Positions 29,818-39,122 are shown, counted from the first letter of the stretch. The stretch: DNA of 64,000 nt from Streptosporangium sp. NBC_01755 (GCF_035917995.1 NZ_CP109131.1:5456001-5520000); one strand, 5' to 3'. Notes: generated by a model from the sequence alone, not told the origin. Translations and numbers: made by a program.

Positions 29818-29842
29818 GCGCGCCACCGGGCCGGGAGAGCGT

Positions 29843-30448
29843 ATGACCAACACGCCAGAGACCGGCACCGACTCGACAGCGGCACCCGTGCGCCCCAAGG
29901 TGAGCGCGTGGAACATCGCCAATGTCGTGACGGTGATACGACTGGCGATGGTTCCCTTCTTCGCGGCCTGCCTCTTCCTGCCGGGATCCGGCTGGAGGGT
30001 CGCCGCGCTGGTGGTCTTCATGGTGGCCTCGTTCACCGACCTGCTCGACGGCGAGCTGGCCCGCCGCTACGGCCTGATCACCGATTTCGGGAAGATCGCC
30101 GATCCGATCGCCGACAAGGCCCTCATCGGTGCCGCGCTGATCAGCCTGTCGGTGCTGGAGGAGCTGCCCTGGTGGGTCACCATCGTGATCCTGGGCAGGG
30201 AGCTGGGCGTCACCGCGCTGAGGTTCGCGGTCATCCGGCACGGCGTCATCCCGGCCAGTTACGGTGGGAAGGTGAAGACCGTCCTGCAGATCGCCGCGAT
30301 AGTCTCATACATCTGGCCGGGTGTGCCCGAGGTGATCCGCTGGGTCGTCATGGGAGCGGCTGCCGTCGTCACCGTCGGCACCGGCCTTGACTACGTGATC
30401 CGGGCGATCAAGCTCCGGCAGGTCGCGAAGCGGGCGCGGGCCGTATGA
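29843..30448 (+). CDS. pgsA: CDP-diacylglycerol-glycerol-3-phosphate 3-phosphatidyltransferase
   Basis: A 201-residue membrane enzyme of the CDP-alcohol phosphatidyltransferase family. The catalytic signature spans LLDGELARRYGLITDFGKIA followed by DPIADK. It makes phosphatidylglycerol phosphate. It has multiple membrane helices and ends in a 4-nt ATGA overlap with cinA. rimO-pgsA-cinA is a conserved actinobacterial run. Confidence 0.93.
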   Translation: MTNTPETGTDSTAAPVRPKVSAWNIANVVTVIRLAMVPFFAACLFLPGSGWRVAALVVFMVASFTDLLDGELARRYGLITDFGKIADPIADKALIGAALISLSVLEELPWWVTIVILGRELGVTALRFAVIRHGVIPASYGGKVKTVLQIAAIVSYIWPGVPEVIRWVVMGAAAVVTVGTGLDYVIRAIKLRQVAKRARAV

Positions 30449-30948
30449 GCCACCGCCTGCTCGCGACCACCACGGTCCTCTCCCTCCTCATCCGCAGGGG
30501 AGAGACGGTGGCGGTGGCCGAGTCACTGACCGCCGGGCTGATCGGGGCGGCCCTCACCGATCCGCCGGGAGCCTCCGCGGCCTTCGTGGGAGGGGTCGTC
30601 TCCTACTCCACCGAGCTCAAGCGGCGGCTGCTGGGCGTCCCCGCGGACCTGCTCGACCGCGAGGGCGCCGTGCACCCGCAGGTCGCCGCCGCCATGGCGA
30701 CCGGGGTGCGTCTCCTGGCCGGTTCCACCTACGGTCTGGCCGTCACCGGTGTGGCCGGTCCCGACCCACAGGACGGTAAACAGGCCGGTACGGTTCACCT
30801 CGCCGTTAGTGGTCCGGACGGACGGGTATGGCACCGGGATCCGCAACTCGCGGGGACTCGTGAGCAGATTCGAGAATCGACGGTGAATGAGGCTGTGGAC
30901 CTTCTTCTAGGTGTGCTGGAGGCGAACGTGGGGGAACATTCCGGGTGA
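30445..30948 (+). CDS. cinA: CinA-family nicotinamide-nucleotide amidase
   Basis: A 167-residue stand-alone CinA C-terminal domain (PncC type) that deamidates nicotinamide mononucleotide. AVAESLTAGLIGAAL, GGVVSYSTELKRRLLGV and YGLAVTGVAGPDPQDG are intact. It is coupled to pgsA by ATGA. The N-terminal molybdopterin-binding domain of longer CinA proteins is absent, as usual here. Confidence 0.93.
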   Translation: MSHRLLATTTVLSLLIRRGETVAVAESLTAGLIGAALTDPPGASAAFVGGVVSYSTELKRRLLGVPADLLDREGAVHPQVAAAMATGVRLLAGSTYGLAVTGVAGPDPQDGKQAGTVHLAVSGPDGRVWHRDPQLAGTREQIRESTVNEAVDLLLGVLEANVGEHSG

Positions 30949-31155
30949 TTACCGCGTTACGTCCCCAGCGAACATGCTCCCCATGGTCTGCCGCGGCATC
31001 GGTGGATACAGGTACGGTGGAACTGTGAGTGAGGTAAAGGTCAAGCGATGATGACGGCGAGGAGTATGTACCAAGGGTCGCGTTCGAAGAACGGGCGGCA
31101 CGAACCGATAGCGCGGAGTGTCGCGAAGGCATCCGCGCCGGGGAGGGAGCGACAG

Positions 31156-31503
31156 ATGGTCCTGCTGCGTCAGCTGCTCGGTGACGTGCTGCGGCGGCTG
31201 AGGGTGCGGCAGAGTCGCACCCTGCGTGAGGTGTCCACACTGGCTCGGGTTTCTCTTGGCTACTTGTCCGAGGTGGAGCGTGGCCAGAAGGAGGCCTCTT
31301 CAGAGCTGCTCGCGTCGATTTGCGGTGCCCTGGGCGTGCCGCTTTCACAGGTTCTCCGTGAGGTTTCCGACCAGTTCGCGTTGGCCGAGCTCCAGCACGC
31401 TCCGGTGCTGGCGGGCGATGTCCCCGAGCGGGAGCGTCTGCCGATTCCCGAGACCGTGCCCGATTCCGTTTTTCCCGAAGTCAACGACATGGTCGCCGCC
31501 TAG
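31156..31503 (+). CDS. clgR: ClgR-type XRE regulator of Clp protease genes
   Basis: A 115-residue regulator closely matching actinobacterial Clg[21 protein letters not shown], then the [23 protein letters not shown] and [18 protein letters not shown]. It activates clp and other stress genes. ATG 31156 follows GGGAGGGAG; an in-frame ATG at 31048 would add 36 residues that do not look conserved. The protein ends in VAA, and a C-terminal Ala-Ala is known in Streptomyces ClgR to act as a ClpP degradation signal. Its stop shares CTAG with the stop of the convergent glycosylase gene. Confidence 0.9.
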   Translation: MVLLRQLLGDVLRRLRVRQSRTLREVSTLARVSLGYLSEVERGQKEASSELLASICGALGVPLSQVLREVSDQFALAELQHAPVLAGDVPERERLPIPETVPDSVFPEVNDMVAA

Positions 31504-32291
31504 CCGGTCGGTTCCTCCGGCTGGCAGTGACGGCACCAGACGATCAGCCGTTCCTGCGGCTGTGCGCCCATCTCCCCGTGACTTATCCGCTGCCCGCAGC
31601 GCAGGCAAGGCCGCCCGGCCCTGCCGTAGACCCAGGTGCTCCGCCCTGGACGGAGGTCACCCGTCGTGGTCCTGCTCTGGCGTTCCTTGTTCGCGTCCAT
31701 CAACCGCCGCGCGAGCGACACGATCGCTTCCAGATCCTTTACCGCCCCCACCGGTCGCCACGGCCACACCCCGGTGAGAAAAAGCGTCTCGGCGCGATAG
31801 ATGGTGCCGATTCCCGCCAGGTTGCGCTGATCGAGCAGCGCGACCCCGATGCTCGTCTCAGGCCGCCGTGCCAGCCGTCGTACGGCTTCGGCCGCGTCCC
31901 AGTCCTCTCCGAGCAGGTCGGGTCCGAGATGCCCGACGAGCCGCCACTCCTCTTCTGCTCCGACCAGGTCGACCATGCCCAGCCGGACCCCCACGGCCTG
32001 CCACTCCGCGTTGGCCAGCACCAGGCGGACGACGTCGCCTCGGGGCAGCCCCCGCTCCGAGGGCGAGATCTGCCAGCTCCCGTCCATCCTCAGATGGGTG
32101 TGGACGGTCAGGCCGCCCTCGACACGGGTGAGCAGGTGCTTGCCGCGTGAGACGGTCTCCAGTACCGCACGCCCGGTGAGATCGGCCGTGGAGTGGCGCG
32201 GCACACGGAAGTCCGAGCGGGTCAGCGTCCGTCCGTCGAGCGCCCGGCCGAGCCGCAGCGCGGCTCGGTGGACGACATCACCCTCGGGCAT
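31500..32291 (-). CDS. nei: Fpg/Nei-family DNA glycosylase (endonuclease VIII type)
   Basis: A 263-residue base-excision repair enzyme. MPEGD at the start supplies the catalytic Pro after Met removal, which fixes the start at 32291 rather than the upstream in-frame 32303. The lysine in VSRGKHLLT, the H2TH region ([20 protein letters not shown]) and a C-terminal zinc finger (CLRCGQ and CRHCQ) are intact. It removes oxidised pyrimidines and nicks the strand. It converges on clgR with a 4-bp overlap of stop codons. Confidence 0.92.
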   Translation of the reverse strand: MPEGDVVHRAALRLGRALDGRTLTRSDFRVPRHSTADLTGRAVLETVSRGKHLLTRVEGGLTVHTHLRMDGSWQISPSERGLPRGDVVRLVLANAEWQAVGVRLGMVDLVGAEEEWRLVGHLGPDLLGEDWDAAEAVRRLARRPETSIGVALLDQRNLAGIGTIYRAETLFLTGVWPWRPVGAVKDLEAIVSLARRLMDANKERQSRTTTGDLRPGRSTWVYGRAGRPCLRCGQRISHGEMGAQPQERLIVWCRHCQPEEPTG

Positions 32292-32369
32292 GGCACCCGC
32301 CATGAGATACGTGCCGGTTCCGGGTGGGCGGTACCGGCACGATCACGGCGGACGTCACGGCGGGCACGG

Positions 32370-32819
32370 TCAGTCCCAGGCCGCGGGGTCGGCGGACAGG
32401 CTGCGAACCCGCTCGGGGAGGGCCCCGGTGGCCACGTTCTCAAGCGTGACCTCCTCCAGGATCGCCCGCTCACTGGCGCGCAGCGCGATCCAGACCTGCT
32501 GCAGCGACTCGGCGGGGCCCCGGTAGCCGACGTGCTCGGGCCGCTCCCCCCTGACGTTGGCGAGTGGGCCGTCAACGGCACGGATCACATCGGCCAGGCT
32601 GATCTCGGCGGGCGGGCGGGCCAGCACGTAGCCTCCCTCGGGGCCACGCTGGCCGCGCACCAGCCCGGCGCGGCGCATTTGGAGCAGGATGTTCTCAAGG
32701 TACTTGGGAGGCATGTCCTGCTCTTTGGCCAGCTCCCCTACCGTGGTGGGGCCGTCACCCGCGGCGGCGAGTTCGGCGGCGGCACGGAGGGCATAGTCGA
32801 CACGAGCAGATAGGCGCAT
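32370..32819 (-). CDS. Rrf2-family transcriptional regulator
   Basis: A 149-residue winged-helix protein starting MRLSARVDYALRAAAELA with MPPKYLENILLQMRRAGLV and GPEGGYVLARPPAEISLADV, the hallmark Rrf2 segments. It lacks cysteines altogether, so it cannot bind an Fe-S cluster like IscR or NsrR; a CymR-like metabolite or protein-partner mechanism is more likely. The target is unknown. Confidence 0.88.
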   Translation of the reverse strand: MRLSARVDYALRAAAELAAAGDGPTTVGELAKEQDMPPKYLENILLQMRRAGLVRGQRGPEGGYVLARPPAEISLADVIRAVDGPLANVRGERPEHVGYRGPAESLQQVWIALRASERAILEEVTLENVATGALPERVRSLSADPAAWD

Positions 32820-32839
32820 GTAACCGATTATCCCGCCTG

Positions 32840-33352
32840 CTATTGGCTACTTACGCGCGAGGGGTACTGGGACGTCGAACGACGTCCGTCGCCCTCGGTG
32901 AGGACGGGGCCGTACGGCGACACGCCGGTGGGTTCCGGCGCGTGCACGACATAGCGGTGGGGGGCCATCGCGGAGGTGCGGCCCGGCAGCAGGGCGAGGC
33001 AGGCCGCGTGGATCTCCTCGGCGGTTTCTGAGGTGACGTGGCAGGTCAGGAGCCCATCCGGAGTGCGTGTCACGAGATGGGGCCTTCCCTGGACCGCCTC
33101 ACCGACGAGCCGCTCCACCGCGCGGAGGCTCACCCAGCAGGAGTCGGTGTAGATCCAGTCCGCATCACGCTCGATAGGCGAAATTCCCGATATATTCGTA
33201 ATGTCGCAAGCTTGGACGTCCCCGTCTCCGGCCGCGATCAGGAGCCGGGCGAGCCCGGTCCCGAAGCCCTCCGCCTGCTCCCGGTTCATCACTCGCGGAT
33301 CGATCCAGAGTGTCAGGTCCACCACCTCCTCCAGCCGGTCGGCCCAGAGCAC
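32840..33352 (-). CDS. Hypothetical protein, possibly the remnant C-terminus of a larger enzyme
   Basis: A 170-residue ORF starting VLWADRLEEVVDLTLWIDPR and containing DADWIYTDSCWVSLRAVERL and EIHAACLALLPGRTSAMAPH. These blocks remind me of accessory C-terminal regions of NRPS-like or acyl-ligase proteins, but I cannot assign it. The frame is closed by TAG about 45 nt upstream and there is no ribosome-binding site, so it may be a 5'-truncated remnant abutting the ROK gene promoter. Base composition is slightly less GC-rich than its neighbours in the middle. Confidence 0.45.
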   Translation of the reverse strand: MLWADRLEEVVDLTLWIDPRVMNREQAEGFGTGLARLLIAAGDGDVQACDITNISGISPIERDADWIYTDSCWVSLRAVERLVGEAVQGRPHLVTRTPDGLLTCHVTSETAEEIHAACLALLPGRTSAMAPHRYVVHAPEPTGVSPYGPVLTEGDGRRSTSQYPSRVSSQ

Positions 33353-33392
33353 GAGGTGTGCGGGAAGCGAGGCCGCCGCCGGGCCGCCGCCG

Positions 33393-33426
33393 GGCTAAAC
33401 TATCAGGAAGTCTTATTAATGAATAG
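33393..33426. promoter_or_regulatory. Promoter/operator of the first ROK gene, shared with the second ROK gene
   Basis: GGCTAAACTATCAGGAAGTC followed by an AT-rich stretch is closely similar to the element at 40603-40636 (GGCTAAACTAACAAGAAACT and on) upstream of the paralogous ROK gene. About 30 bp align in the same position and orientation. An AT-rich island of this kind is unusual here and marks a ROK-type operator or core promoter. Confidence 0.6.
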
Positions 33427-33481
33427 AACCGTTATTCTTGCTTGAATGTAATTGCGACGGGGAAACGGCGAACAAGAGAGC

Positions 33482-34666
33482 ATGCGTATGGAGCGACGTC
33501 CTGGCGTGCCCAGGCTATTGAGGGAGATCAACGACAGGGCCGCCCTGGAGTTGTTACTCGCCTCCGGGCCGCTGACACGGGGGCAGATCGGGGAGCTCAC
33601 AGGTCTTTCCAAGGTGACGGCGTCCCAGACGCTCGCCCGTCTGGAAGGGCGCGGCCTGGTGGAGGTGGCGGGGGAGCAGGCGGGGGGTCGTGGGCCTAAT
33701 GCTGCGCTTTATGGGATTATTTCCTCCTCGGCCTATGTGGCGGGCCTGGATGTCGGTCCGGAATTCGTTGCGACCGCCATCGCGGATATCCACGGGGAGA
33801 TCATCGTCGAGGTGCGGGTGGCGCCGAACGGGCATGAGGATCCGGTCGCCCTCGTGCACAGCGGGGTGGTCAAGGCCTGCCGGTCTGCCAAGGTCGCGCT
33901 CTCCAAACTGCGCTCGGTCGTCATCGGCACTCCGGGCGTGGTCGACCCCCGCACCGGCGACGTGCGATTCTCCTTCGACCTGCCGGGCTGGCACGAGGGC
34001 ATCCATGAGGCGCTCGCCCGTGACCTGCGTCGCGACGTCAAGATAGAGAACGATGTGAACCTCGTCGCCATCGCCGAGCGCACCCTGGGTGCCGCCCGCG
34101 AGGCCGACGACTTCGTGCTCCTGTGGGTGGGCCGCGGTATCGGCCTCGGCGTCGTGCTCGGCGGGCGACTGCACCGCGGCCGGTCCGGCAGCGCGGGTGA
34201 GATCGGCTACCTGCCGGTGCCCGGCGTGCCGCTGGCCGAGGACGTGCGGGCCGTGCCCGGCAGGCTGCCGTCGCTCGCCGGTGGCCTGCAGTCCCTGATC
34301 AGCGCCGAGGCGGTCGTCGAACTCGCCGCGACGTACGGCTTCGAGGGGGAGAACGCCGCCGAGTGTGTCGCGGCGGCGGTCGCGGCGGGGGAGCGGGGAG
34401 AACCTCTGATCAACGACATCGCCGGGCGGCTGGCGCTGGGCGTGGCGTCGGTGTGCGTTGTGCTCGACCCCGGGCTCGTGGTGCTCGCCGGTGAGGTCAG
34501 CAGGGCCGGAGGTGACGCGCTCACCTTCAGGATCGAGGAGGCGGTGGCCAGGATCTGTCCGGTCCGGCCGCAGGTGGTGGCCAGCGAGGTGACCGGCAAC
34601 CCGGTGCTGCGCGGGGCCGTCATAGCCGCTCTGGAGCAGGCCCGGGAGGAGATCTTCGCCTCCTAG
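33482..34666 (+). CDS. ROK-family transcriptional regulator (copy 1)
   Basis: About 394 residues: N-terminal winged helix (GQIGELTGLSKVTASQTLAR), then an actin-like ROK sugar-kinase fold (IGTPGVVDPRTGDVRFSFDL, ENDVNLVAIAERTLG, GRGIGLGVVLGGRLHRG, AGEIGYLPV). The zinc-binding ROK cysteine motif is not obvious, so it is probably a regulator without kinase activity. AAGAGAG precedes ATG 33482. It is paralogous end to end to the gene at 40670-41857, and the two bracket the GH3/sugar ABC operon. Confidence 0.88.
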   Translation: MRMERRPGVPRLLREINDRAALELLLASGPLTRGQIGELTGLSKVTASQTLARLEGRGLVEVAGEQAGGRGPNAALYGIISSSAYVAGLDVGPEFVATAIADIHGEIIVEVRVAPNGHEDPVALVHSGVVKACRSAKVALSKLRSVVIGTPGVVDPRTGDVRFSFDLPGWHEGIHEALARDLRRDVKIENDVNLVAIAERTLGAAREADDFVLLWVGRGIGLGVVLGGRLHRGRSGSAGEIGYLPVPGVPLAEDVRAVPGRLPSLAGGLQSLISAEAVVELAATYGFEGENAAECVAAAVAAGERGEPLINDIAGRLALGVASVCVVLDPGLVVLAGEVSRAGGDALTFRIEEAVARICPVRPQVVASEVTGNPVLRGAVIAALEQAREEIFAS

Positions 34667-34791
34667 GCCCGGTCCTGCGGATCCTGCCGTGGCGAGGAGC
34701 GGTGGACGGCGCCTCGCGGGAGGGGGAGGAAGCCGCGGTGACCGGCGGCGCCGCGGCGCCGTGGATCCAGGGGGACGGCCTGCTCCCCCGG

Positions 34792-35300
34792 TCAGCGGTG
34801 GCCGGCCAGGAGTTCGGCGGCGGCCCGGCCCGAGGCGGCGGTCGCGCTGTGGCCGGGGAAGTGCTTGGCACAGCCGGCCACCCCGGCGGACTGGAGGCCG
34901 GTGACCCAGGCGCGGGTGTGCCGGGCGACCAGCCAGGGGTCGGTGCCGAACGCGCGGGTGCCGACGACGGGGTTGTCCAGGCCGGAGTTGACGTCGACCA
35001 CGGGGGCGTAGTTGAGGTCGATGCCCGCGGCGGCCATGTCCAGCCCGACCTCTCGGGCGATGAGCTCGGTCAGCTCGGGGTCGTCCACCGCGCCGAGTGC
35101 GAGGTTGCCGGGGCGCGAGCTGCCGGTGAGCGCCTCCAGCCGGGTGACGTCGCCCGCCTCCTCGTCGGTGGCGATCACCACATCGGGGTTCTCCGCGCGC
35201 AGGGCGGCGGTCAGCGTTCTGACCTGTTCGCCGTCCACGAGGTTCCGGGAGTAGAGCGCGACCCCGCCGAGCCCTTCGGCGAGCCGCCTCCGCAGATCGT
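34792..35300 (-). pseudogene. Decayed GH3 glycosidase with 5' truncation and internal deletion
   Basis: The translation aligns with the intact GH3 protein downstream (35665-37119) over LAEGLGGVALYSRN, DVVIATDEEAGDVTRLEALT, LNYAPVVDVNSGLDNPVVGT and CAKHFPGHSAT, then jumps to ASGRAAAELLAG, which resembles the extreme C-terminus (ARANAQAAAELLG) of the intact enzyme. The first ~35 residues and some 280 internal residues are missing. It lies tail-to-tail with ROK copy 1 and head-to-head with another truncated gene. Confidence 0.75.
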
Positions 35301-35598
35301 CACCTGGGCGCGGGAGTATCTCTGCCGCCCCCATGCGGAACTGGGCAGGAAGGGGCCCGTCTGCCCGTACACCCAGACCGCGCTGGAACGCGGCACCTTC
35401 TACCTCCCGCTGGGCAGCCCGGTCCCGTTGCTGGCGATCCGGCACATGGTCCCCACCGGCTTCCCGTTCCTGCGCGACGATCCCGAGCAGGTCGCGGCCT
35501 ACCTGGAACGCTTCGGCGATCGCCCGCCGGCCGCGCTCAGGGCCGAGGTCCAGGCCGTCGCCGACCGCTACGGACTTGTGCCCGCGAACGCGTCCTGA
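35285..35598 (+). pseudogene. Truncated DUF6875-like gene with probable internal deletion
   Basis: About 100 codons reading IVTWAREYLCRPHAELGRKG, then PVCPYTQTALERGTFYLPLG, then SPVPLLAIRHMVPTGFPFLR, ending RYGLVPANAS. The PHxxLGRxGPVCP and PVPLLAIRHMV blocks resemble the start and end of DUF6875-type proteins as I recall them, with the intervening segment lost in frame. No start codon or ribosome-binding site is evident at the junction with the GH3 remnant near 35290. Confidence 0.5.
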
Positions 35599-35664
35599 GA
35601 ACGAGGACGCGGCACGCTCCCCGTGAGAACCACGGGGGGCGGGCCGCGTCGTGACGGGGGGCGG

Positions 35665-37119
35665 TCAGACGCCGAGGAGTTCGGCGGCGGCCTGCGCGTT
35701 GGCGCGGGCGGCGCCGTAGGTGGCCACGTAGGTCACGCCCTCGGGGCGCCAGATCGGCAGGCCCATCTCGACCACCGTGGCGTCGGGGCGGGCGGCCAGC
35801 AGCGCGGAGATCACCGACTTGCTGGCCTCGTAGCGGTGGGCGTCCTTGACGACGACGATCAGGGAGCGGCCCGAGGCGCGCTCCAGGATGCCCGGCACGT
35901 CGGCGGCCTCCGGCTTGACCCGCAGCACCTCCGCCCGCGTCGGCAGCGGCGTGAAACCCCACGGTACGTCGCCGACCGCGATGGTCGGCGGGGTGTCCAC
36001 CTCGACCACCAGCGGGTCGACCGGGGGAGGCGCCGAGCCGGTGAGGCTGACCGCGCGGCGGGCGGCGGTGAGGCCGATCACGTCCGGCTCGGCCTCACCC
36101 GTGCGAGGCGTGCCGAACCAGGCGCGCAGGGCGGACACCCGCTCGGCCGCCTCCTCCAGACGGGTCACGGGCAGCCGCCCGTCCAGTACGGCGGCGATGA
36201 TCTCGTCCACGATCAGGTGGACGTCGTCCTCGGTGGGGATCGGGCCCAGGCAGAGCAGGTCGGCTCCGGCGGCGAGGGAGAGCACCGAGCCGCCTGCCAG
36301 GCCGTAGGTGTCGGTGACGGCCCGCATGTCGAGGGCGTCGGTGACGATCACACCGTCGTAGCCCAGCTCGCCGCGGAGCAGGCCGGTCAGGGTGGCGGGG
36401 GAGAGCGTCGCGGGGAGCCCGCCGGTGACGGCGGGGACCCGCACGTGCGCGGTCATGATGGATCTGGTTCCCGCCTCGATCGCGGCGCGGAAGGGCACGA
36501 GTTCGCGCTTGTGCAGCAGTTCGGCGGAGGCGTCGACGAGCGGGACCTCCAGGTGGGAGTCCTGCCGGGTCGCGCCGTGGCCCGGGAAGTGCTTGACACA
36601 GGCGGCCACGCCCGCCGACTGCAGGCCGTGGACCGCTGCGACGGTGTGCCGGGCGACGAGCGCGGCCTGGGCCCCGAACGAGCGGGTGCCGATCACCGGG
36701 TTGTCGTCGGCGGTGTTGACGTCCGCGGCCGGGGCCATGTCCAGGTTGACGCCGCACCGGGCCAGGTCGTCGCCGATGGACCGGTAGACGCGCCGGGTGA
36801 GCTCGACGTCGTCCACGGCGCCGAGGGCGGCGTTGCCGGGATACGGGCTGCCGACGTGGTAGGCGAGCCTGGTGACGTCGCCTCCCTCCTCGTCCAGCGA
36901 GATGACCGGGTCGCCGGTCTCGCGCAGCCGGGAGGTGAGGGCGGACAGCTGCGCGGCGTCGGCGACGTTGAAGCCGAAGAGTGTGACGCCGCCGAGACCG
37001 TTCTCCAGCTCCCGCAGGACCCACTCGGGCGCCTCGGTGCCCTGGAACGCGGCGAGCAGTGTGCCGACCGCGAGACGACGCAGCCCCTGATCGCCGCGAT
37101 TCGCGATGAGCTCAGACAT
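35665..37119 (-). CDS. Glycoside hydrolase family 3 (beta-N-acetylglucosaminidase-like)
   Basis: A 484-residue GH3 enzyme without a signal peptide. VISLDEEGGDVTRL, LDMAPAADVNTADDNPVIGT and the NagZ-type KHFPGHGATRQDSH motif (His/Asp acid-base dyad region) point to a beta-N-acetylhexosaminidase; the nucleophile Asp lies in IVTDALDM. It is the last gene of an operon with a binding protein and two permeases, so it probably cleaves an imported amino-sugar oligosaccharide in the cytoplasm. Substrate is inferred from motif and context. Confidence 0.85.
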   Translation of the reverse strand: MSELIANRGDQGLRRLAVGTLLAAFQGTEAPEWVLRELENGLGGVTLFGFNVADAAQLSALTSRLRETGDPVISLDEEGGDVTRLAYHVGSPYPGNAALGAVDDVELTRRVYRSIGDDLARCGVNLDMAPAADVNTADDNPVIGTRSFGAQAALVARHTVAAVHGLQSAGVAACVKHFPGHGATRQDSHLEVPLVDASAELLHKRELVPFRAAIEAGTRSIMTAHVRVPAVTGGLPATLSPATLTGLLRGELGYDGVIVTDALDMRAVTDTYGLAGGSVLSLAAGADLLCLGPIPTEDDVHLIVDEIIAAVLDGRLPVTRLEEAAERVSALRAWFGTPRTGEAEPDVIGLTAARRAVSLTGSAPPPVDPLVVEVDTPPTIAVGDVPWGFTPLPTRAEVLRVKPEAADVPGILERASGRSLIVVVKDAHRYEASKSVISALLAARPDATVVEMGLPIWRPEGVTYVATYGAARANAQAAAELLGV

Positions 37120-37228
37120 GGCGGTAGGTGTTCCTTACCTGAGATGTGGGGGTGGGACATGAAGGGAACAGGTAGGGCTGGTACGGCCCGCGCTTGTGGG
37201 TGCGAGCCGTACCAGCACCGATGGGGGA

Positions 37229-38110
37229 TCAGCCCTTGACGGCGCCCGCGACGAGTCCGGAGACCATCCGCCGCTGCACCAGGAGGAAGAAGACGATGAC
37301 CGGGATGGTCATCAGGGTGGAGGCGGCCATGATGGCGCCCCAGTCCACCGACCGCTGGCTGACGAAGTAGCGCAGCGCCACGGGCATGGTGTAGCTGCCC
37401 TGGTCGCCGATGAGCGTCAGCGCGAACACGAACTCGTTCCACGCGGTGATGAACGAGAAGATGCTCGTCGCGACGAGACCGGGGGCCACCAGCGGGAACA
37501 GCACCCGCCAGAAGGTGGCGAACCGGCTCGCGCCGTCGATCCAGGCCGCCTCCTCAAGTTCCTTGGGAACCGCGGCGACGAAGGTGCGCAGCATCCAGAT
37601 GGCGAACGGCAGCGTCATCGCGACGTTCACCACGACGAGGCCGAGAAGCTGGTCGTACAGTCCGGCCCGCCTGACCATCATGAACAGCGGGATGAGCAGC
37701 GCCTCGCCGGGGACCATCTGCACGATGAGCAGCAGGATCAGGAACGAGGTGCGCCCGCGGAAGCGGAAGCGGGCCACCGCGGTCGCCGCCAGCAGCGAGA
37801 AGACCGCGCCGACGAGCACGGTGCCGAGGGCCACGATGGAGCTGTTGAGCAGGTAGCGCCAGATGGAATGGCCCGCGACGCCCTCGGTGAAGACCCGCCG
37901 CACGTGTTCGAGCGTGGGGTCGGTGGGGAACGGGATGAAGTCCGTCGTGAAGATCTGCTCGCTGCTCTTGAAGGCGGTGGTCACCATCCAGTAGACGGGG
38001 AACACCGCGAACAGGAACACCACCATGGCCGCGGTGTTCAGGCCGACCTTGCCGAGCCGCCTGCGCTTCCTGGCCTTTTTCGTCCGGTGGCGCATGTCGT
38101 AGGTGGTCAT
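37229..38110 (-). CDS. Sugar ABC transporter permease, MalG type
   Basis: A 293-residue permease with six membrane helices and the EAA loop KELEEAAWIDGASRFATFWR. ATG 38110 overlaps the upstream permease stop (ATGA), so the longer open frame is not the protein. It forms a heterodimer with the next gene product. The cluster has no ATPase; in actinomycetes such transporters are usually energised by a shared MsiK-type ATPase encoded elsewhere. Confidence 0.93.
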   Translation of the reverse strand: MTTYDMRHRTKKARKRRRLGKVGLNTAAMVVFLFAVFPVYWMVTTAFKSSEQIFTTDFIPFPTDPTLEHVRRVFTEGVAGHSIWRYLLNSSIVALGTVLVGAVFSLLAATAVARFRFRGRTSFLILLLIVQMVPGEALLIPLFMMVRRAGLYDQLLGLVVVNVAMTLPFAIWMLRTFVAAVPKELEEAAWIDGASRFATFWRVLFPLVAPGLVATSIFSFITAWNEFVFALTLIGDQGSYTMPVALRYFVSQRSVDWGAIMAASTLMTIPVIVFFLLVQRRMVSGLVAGAVKG

Positions 38111-39120
38111 CGAACGTCCTCCGTCTTCACGATCTGGCGGACGTAGAAGAAGGTGATGACGAGCAGGATCAGCGTCAGCACCACCGCGATGGCCGCGCCC
38201 ATGCCCATCTTGGGCGGCGCGCTGAAGGCCTGGGTGAAGGCGTACAGCGACAGGTTGAACGCCTCCCGGTTGGAGGTGCCGCCCGCCAGCACGAACAGCT
38301 GGGTGAAGACCTTGAAGTCCCAGATCACCGAGAGCACGGTCAGTACCGCGAAGACCGGTTTCAGCAGCGGGAAGGTGATCTTCCAGAAGATCCGCCACGC
38401 GGAGGCGCCGTCCACCCTGGCCGCCTCGTACAACTCCTTGGAGATGCTCTTCAGCCCGGCGAGCACCGAGACCGCGATGAACGGGAACGACGCCCAGACC
38501 ACCGCGATGATCAGCACCAGGTAGATGGTGAACGCGTCGTTCAGCCACGGCTCGCCGGTCCAGTCGGAGCGGCCGAACAGCAGGGAGGAGAACCAGTCGG
38601 GCAGCGCGTTGAGCGCCCGGTTGATGACGCCCGACTCCGCGTCGAACAGCCAGCGCCAGATGATCGCGGTGGCGATCTGCGGGGTGGCCCAGGCGGCCAT
38701 GATGCCGATGATCAGGAAGGTCGACATCTTCTTGCCCAGCTTGTGCAGGAGCAGGCCGACCAGCGTGCCGAGCAGCAGGGTGAGCGCCACCGTGACGACG
38801 GCGAAGACCACCGTGTTGCGCAGCGAGGTCCAGAACAGCTCGGACTCGATGAGCTTCTGGTAGTTCTCCAGGCCGACGGACTCGGCCGGTACCCCCCGGA
38901 TCTGCCGCAGTCCCACGTTCTGGAAGGACATGACGACCATCTGGAAGAGCGGGTAGAGCAGCAGGCCCGCGATGACGAGCAGGCCGGGGACGAGCAGCGC
39001 GTAGGGGACCGCCCAGGCGGGCAGCCCGCTGGACCCGCGCGGGGGCGTGGCGCCTCGGTGCCCCCGCGCCGGGACGGAGGGGGAGCCCCCGTCCCGGGCG
39101 ATGGTTGAGGTGTTCGCCAT
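38107..39120 (-). CDS. Sugar ABC transporter permease, MalF type
   Basis: A 337-residue permease with a disordered cytoplasmic N-terminus (residues 1-32, Gly/Pro/Ser/Arg), six membrane helices, a periplasm-facing loop and the EAA loop SKELYEAARVDGASAWRIFW. It begins just 2 bp after the binding-protein stop and is coupled to the MalG-type gene. It imports the ligand captured by the lipoprotein encoded upstream. Confidence 0.93.
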   Translation of the reverse strand: MANTSTIARDGGSPSVPARGHRGATPPRGSSGLPAWAVPYALLVPGLLVIAGLLLYPLFQMVVMSFQNVGLRQIRGVPAESVGLENYQKLIESELFWTSLRNTVVFAVVTVALTLLLGTLVGLLLHKLGKKMSTFLIIGIMAAWATPQIATAIIWRWLFDAESGVINRALNALPDWFSSLLFGRSDWTGEPWLNDAFTIYLVLIIAVVWASFPFIAVSVLAGLKSISKELYEAARVDGASAWRIFWKITFPLLKPVFAVLTVLSVIWDFKVFTQLFVLAGGTSNREAFNLSLYAFTQAFSAPPKMGMGAAIAVVLTLILLVITFFYVRQIVKTEDVR

Positions 39121-39122
39121 GT

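Noticed and set aside
32840..33352. Evidence for an NRPS cluster
   Set aside because: Only a 170-codon fragment with vague similarity; no adenylation, carrier or thioesterase motifs anywhere in the window.
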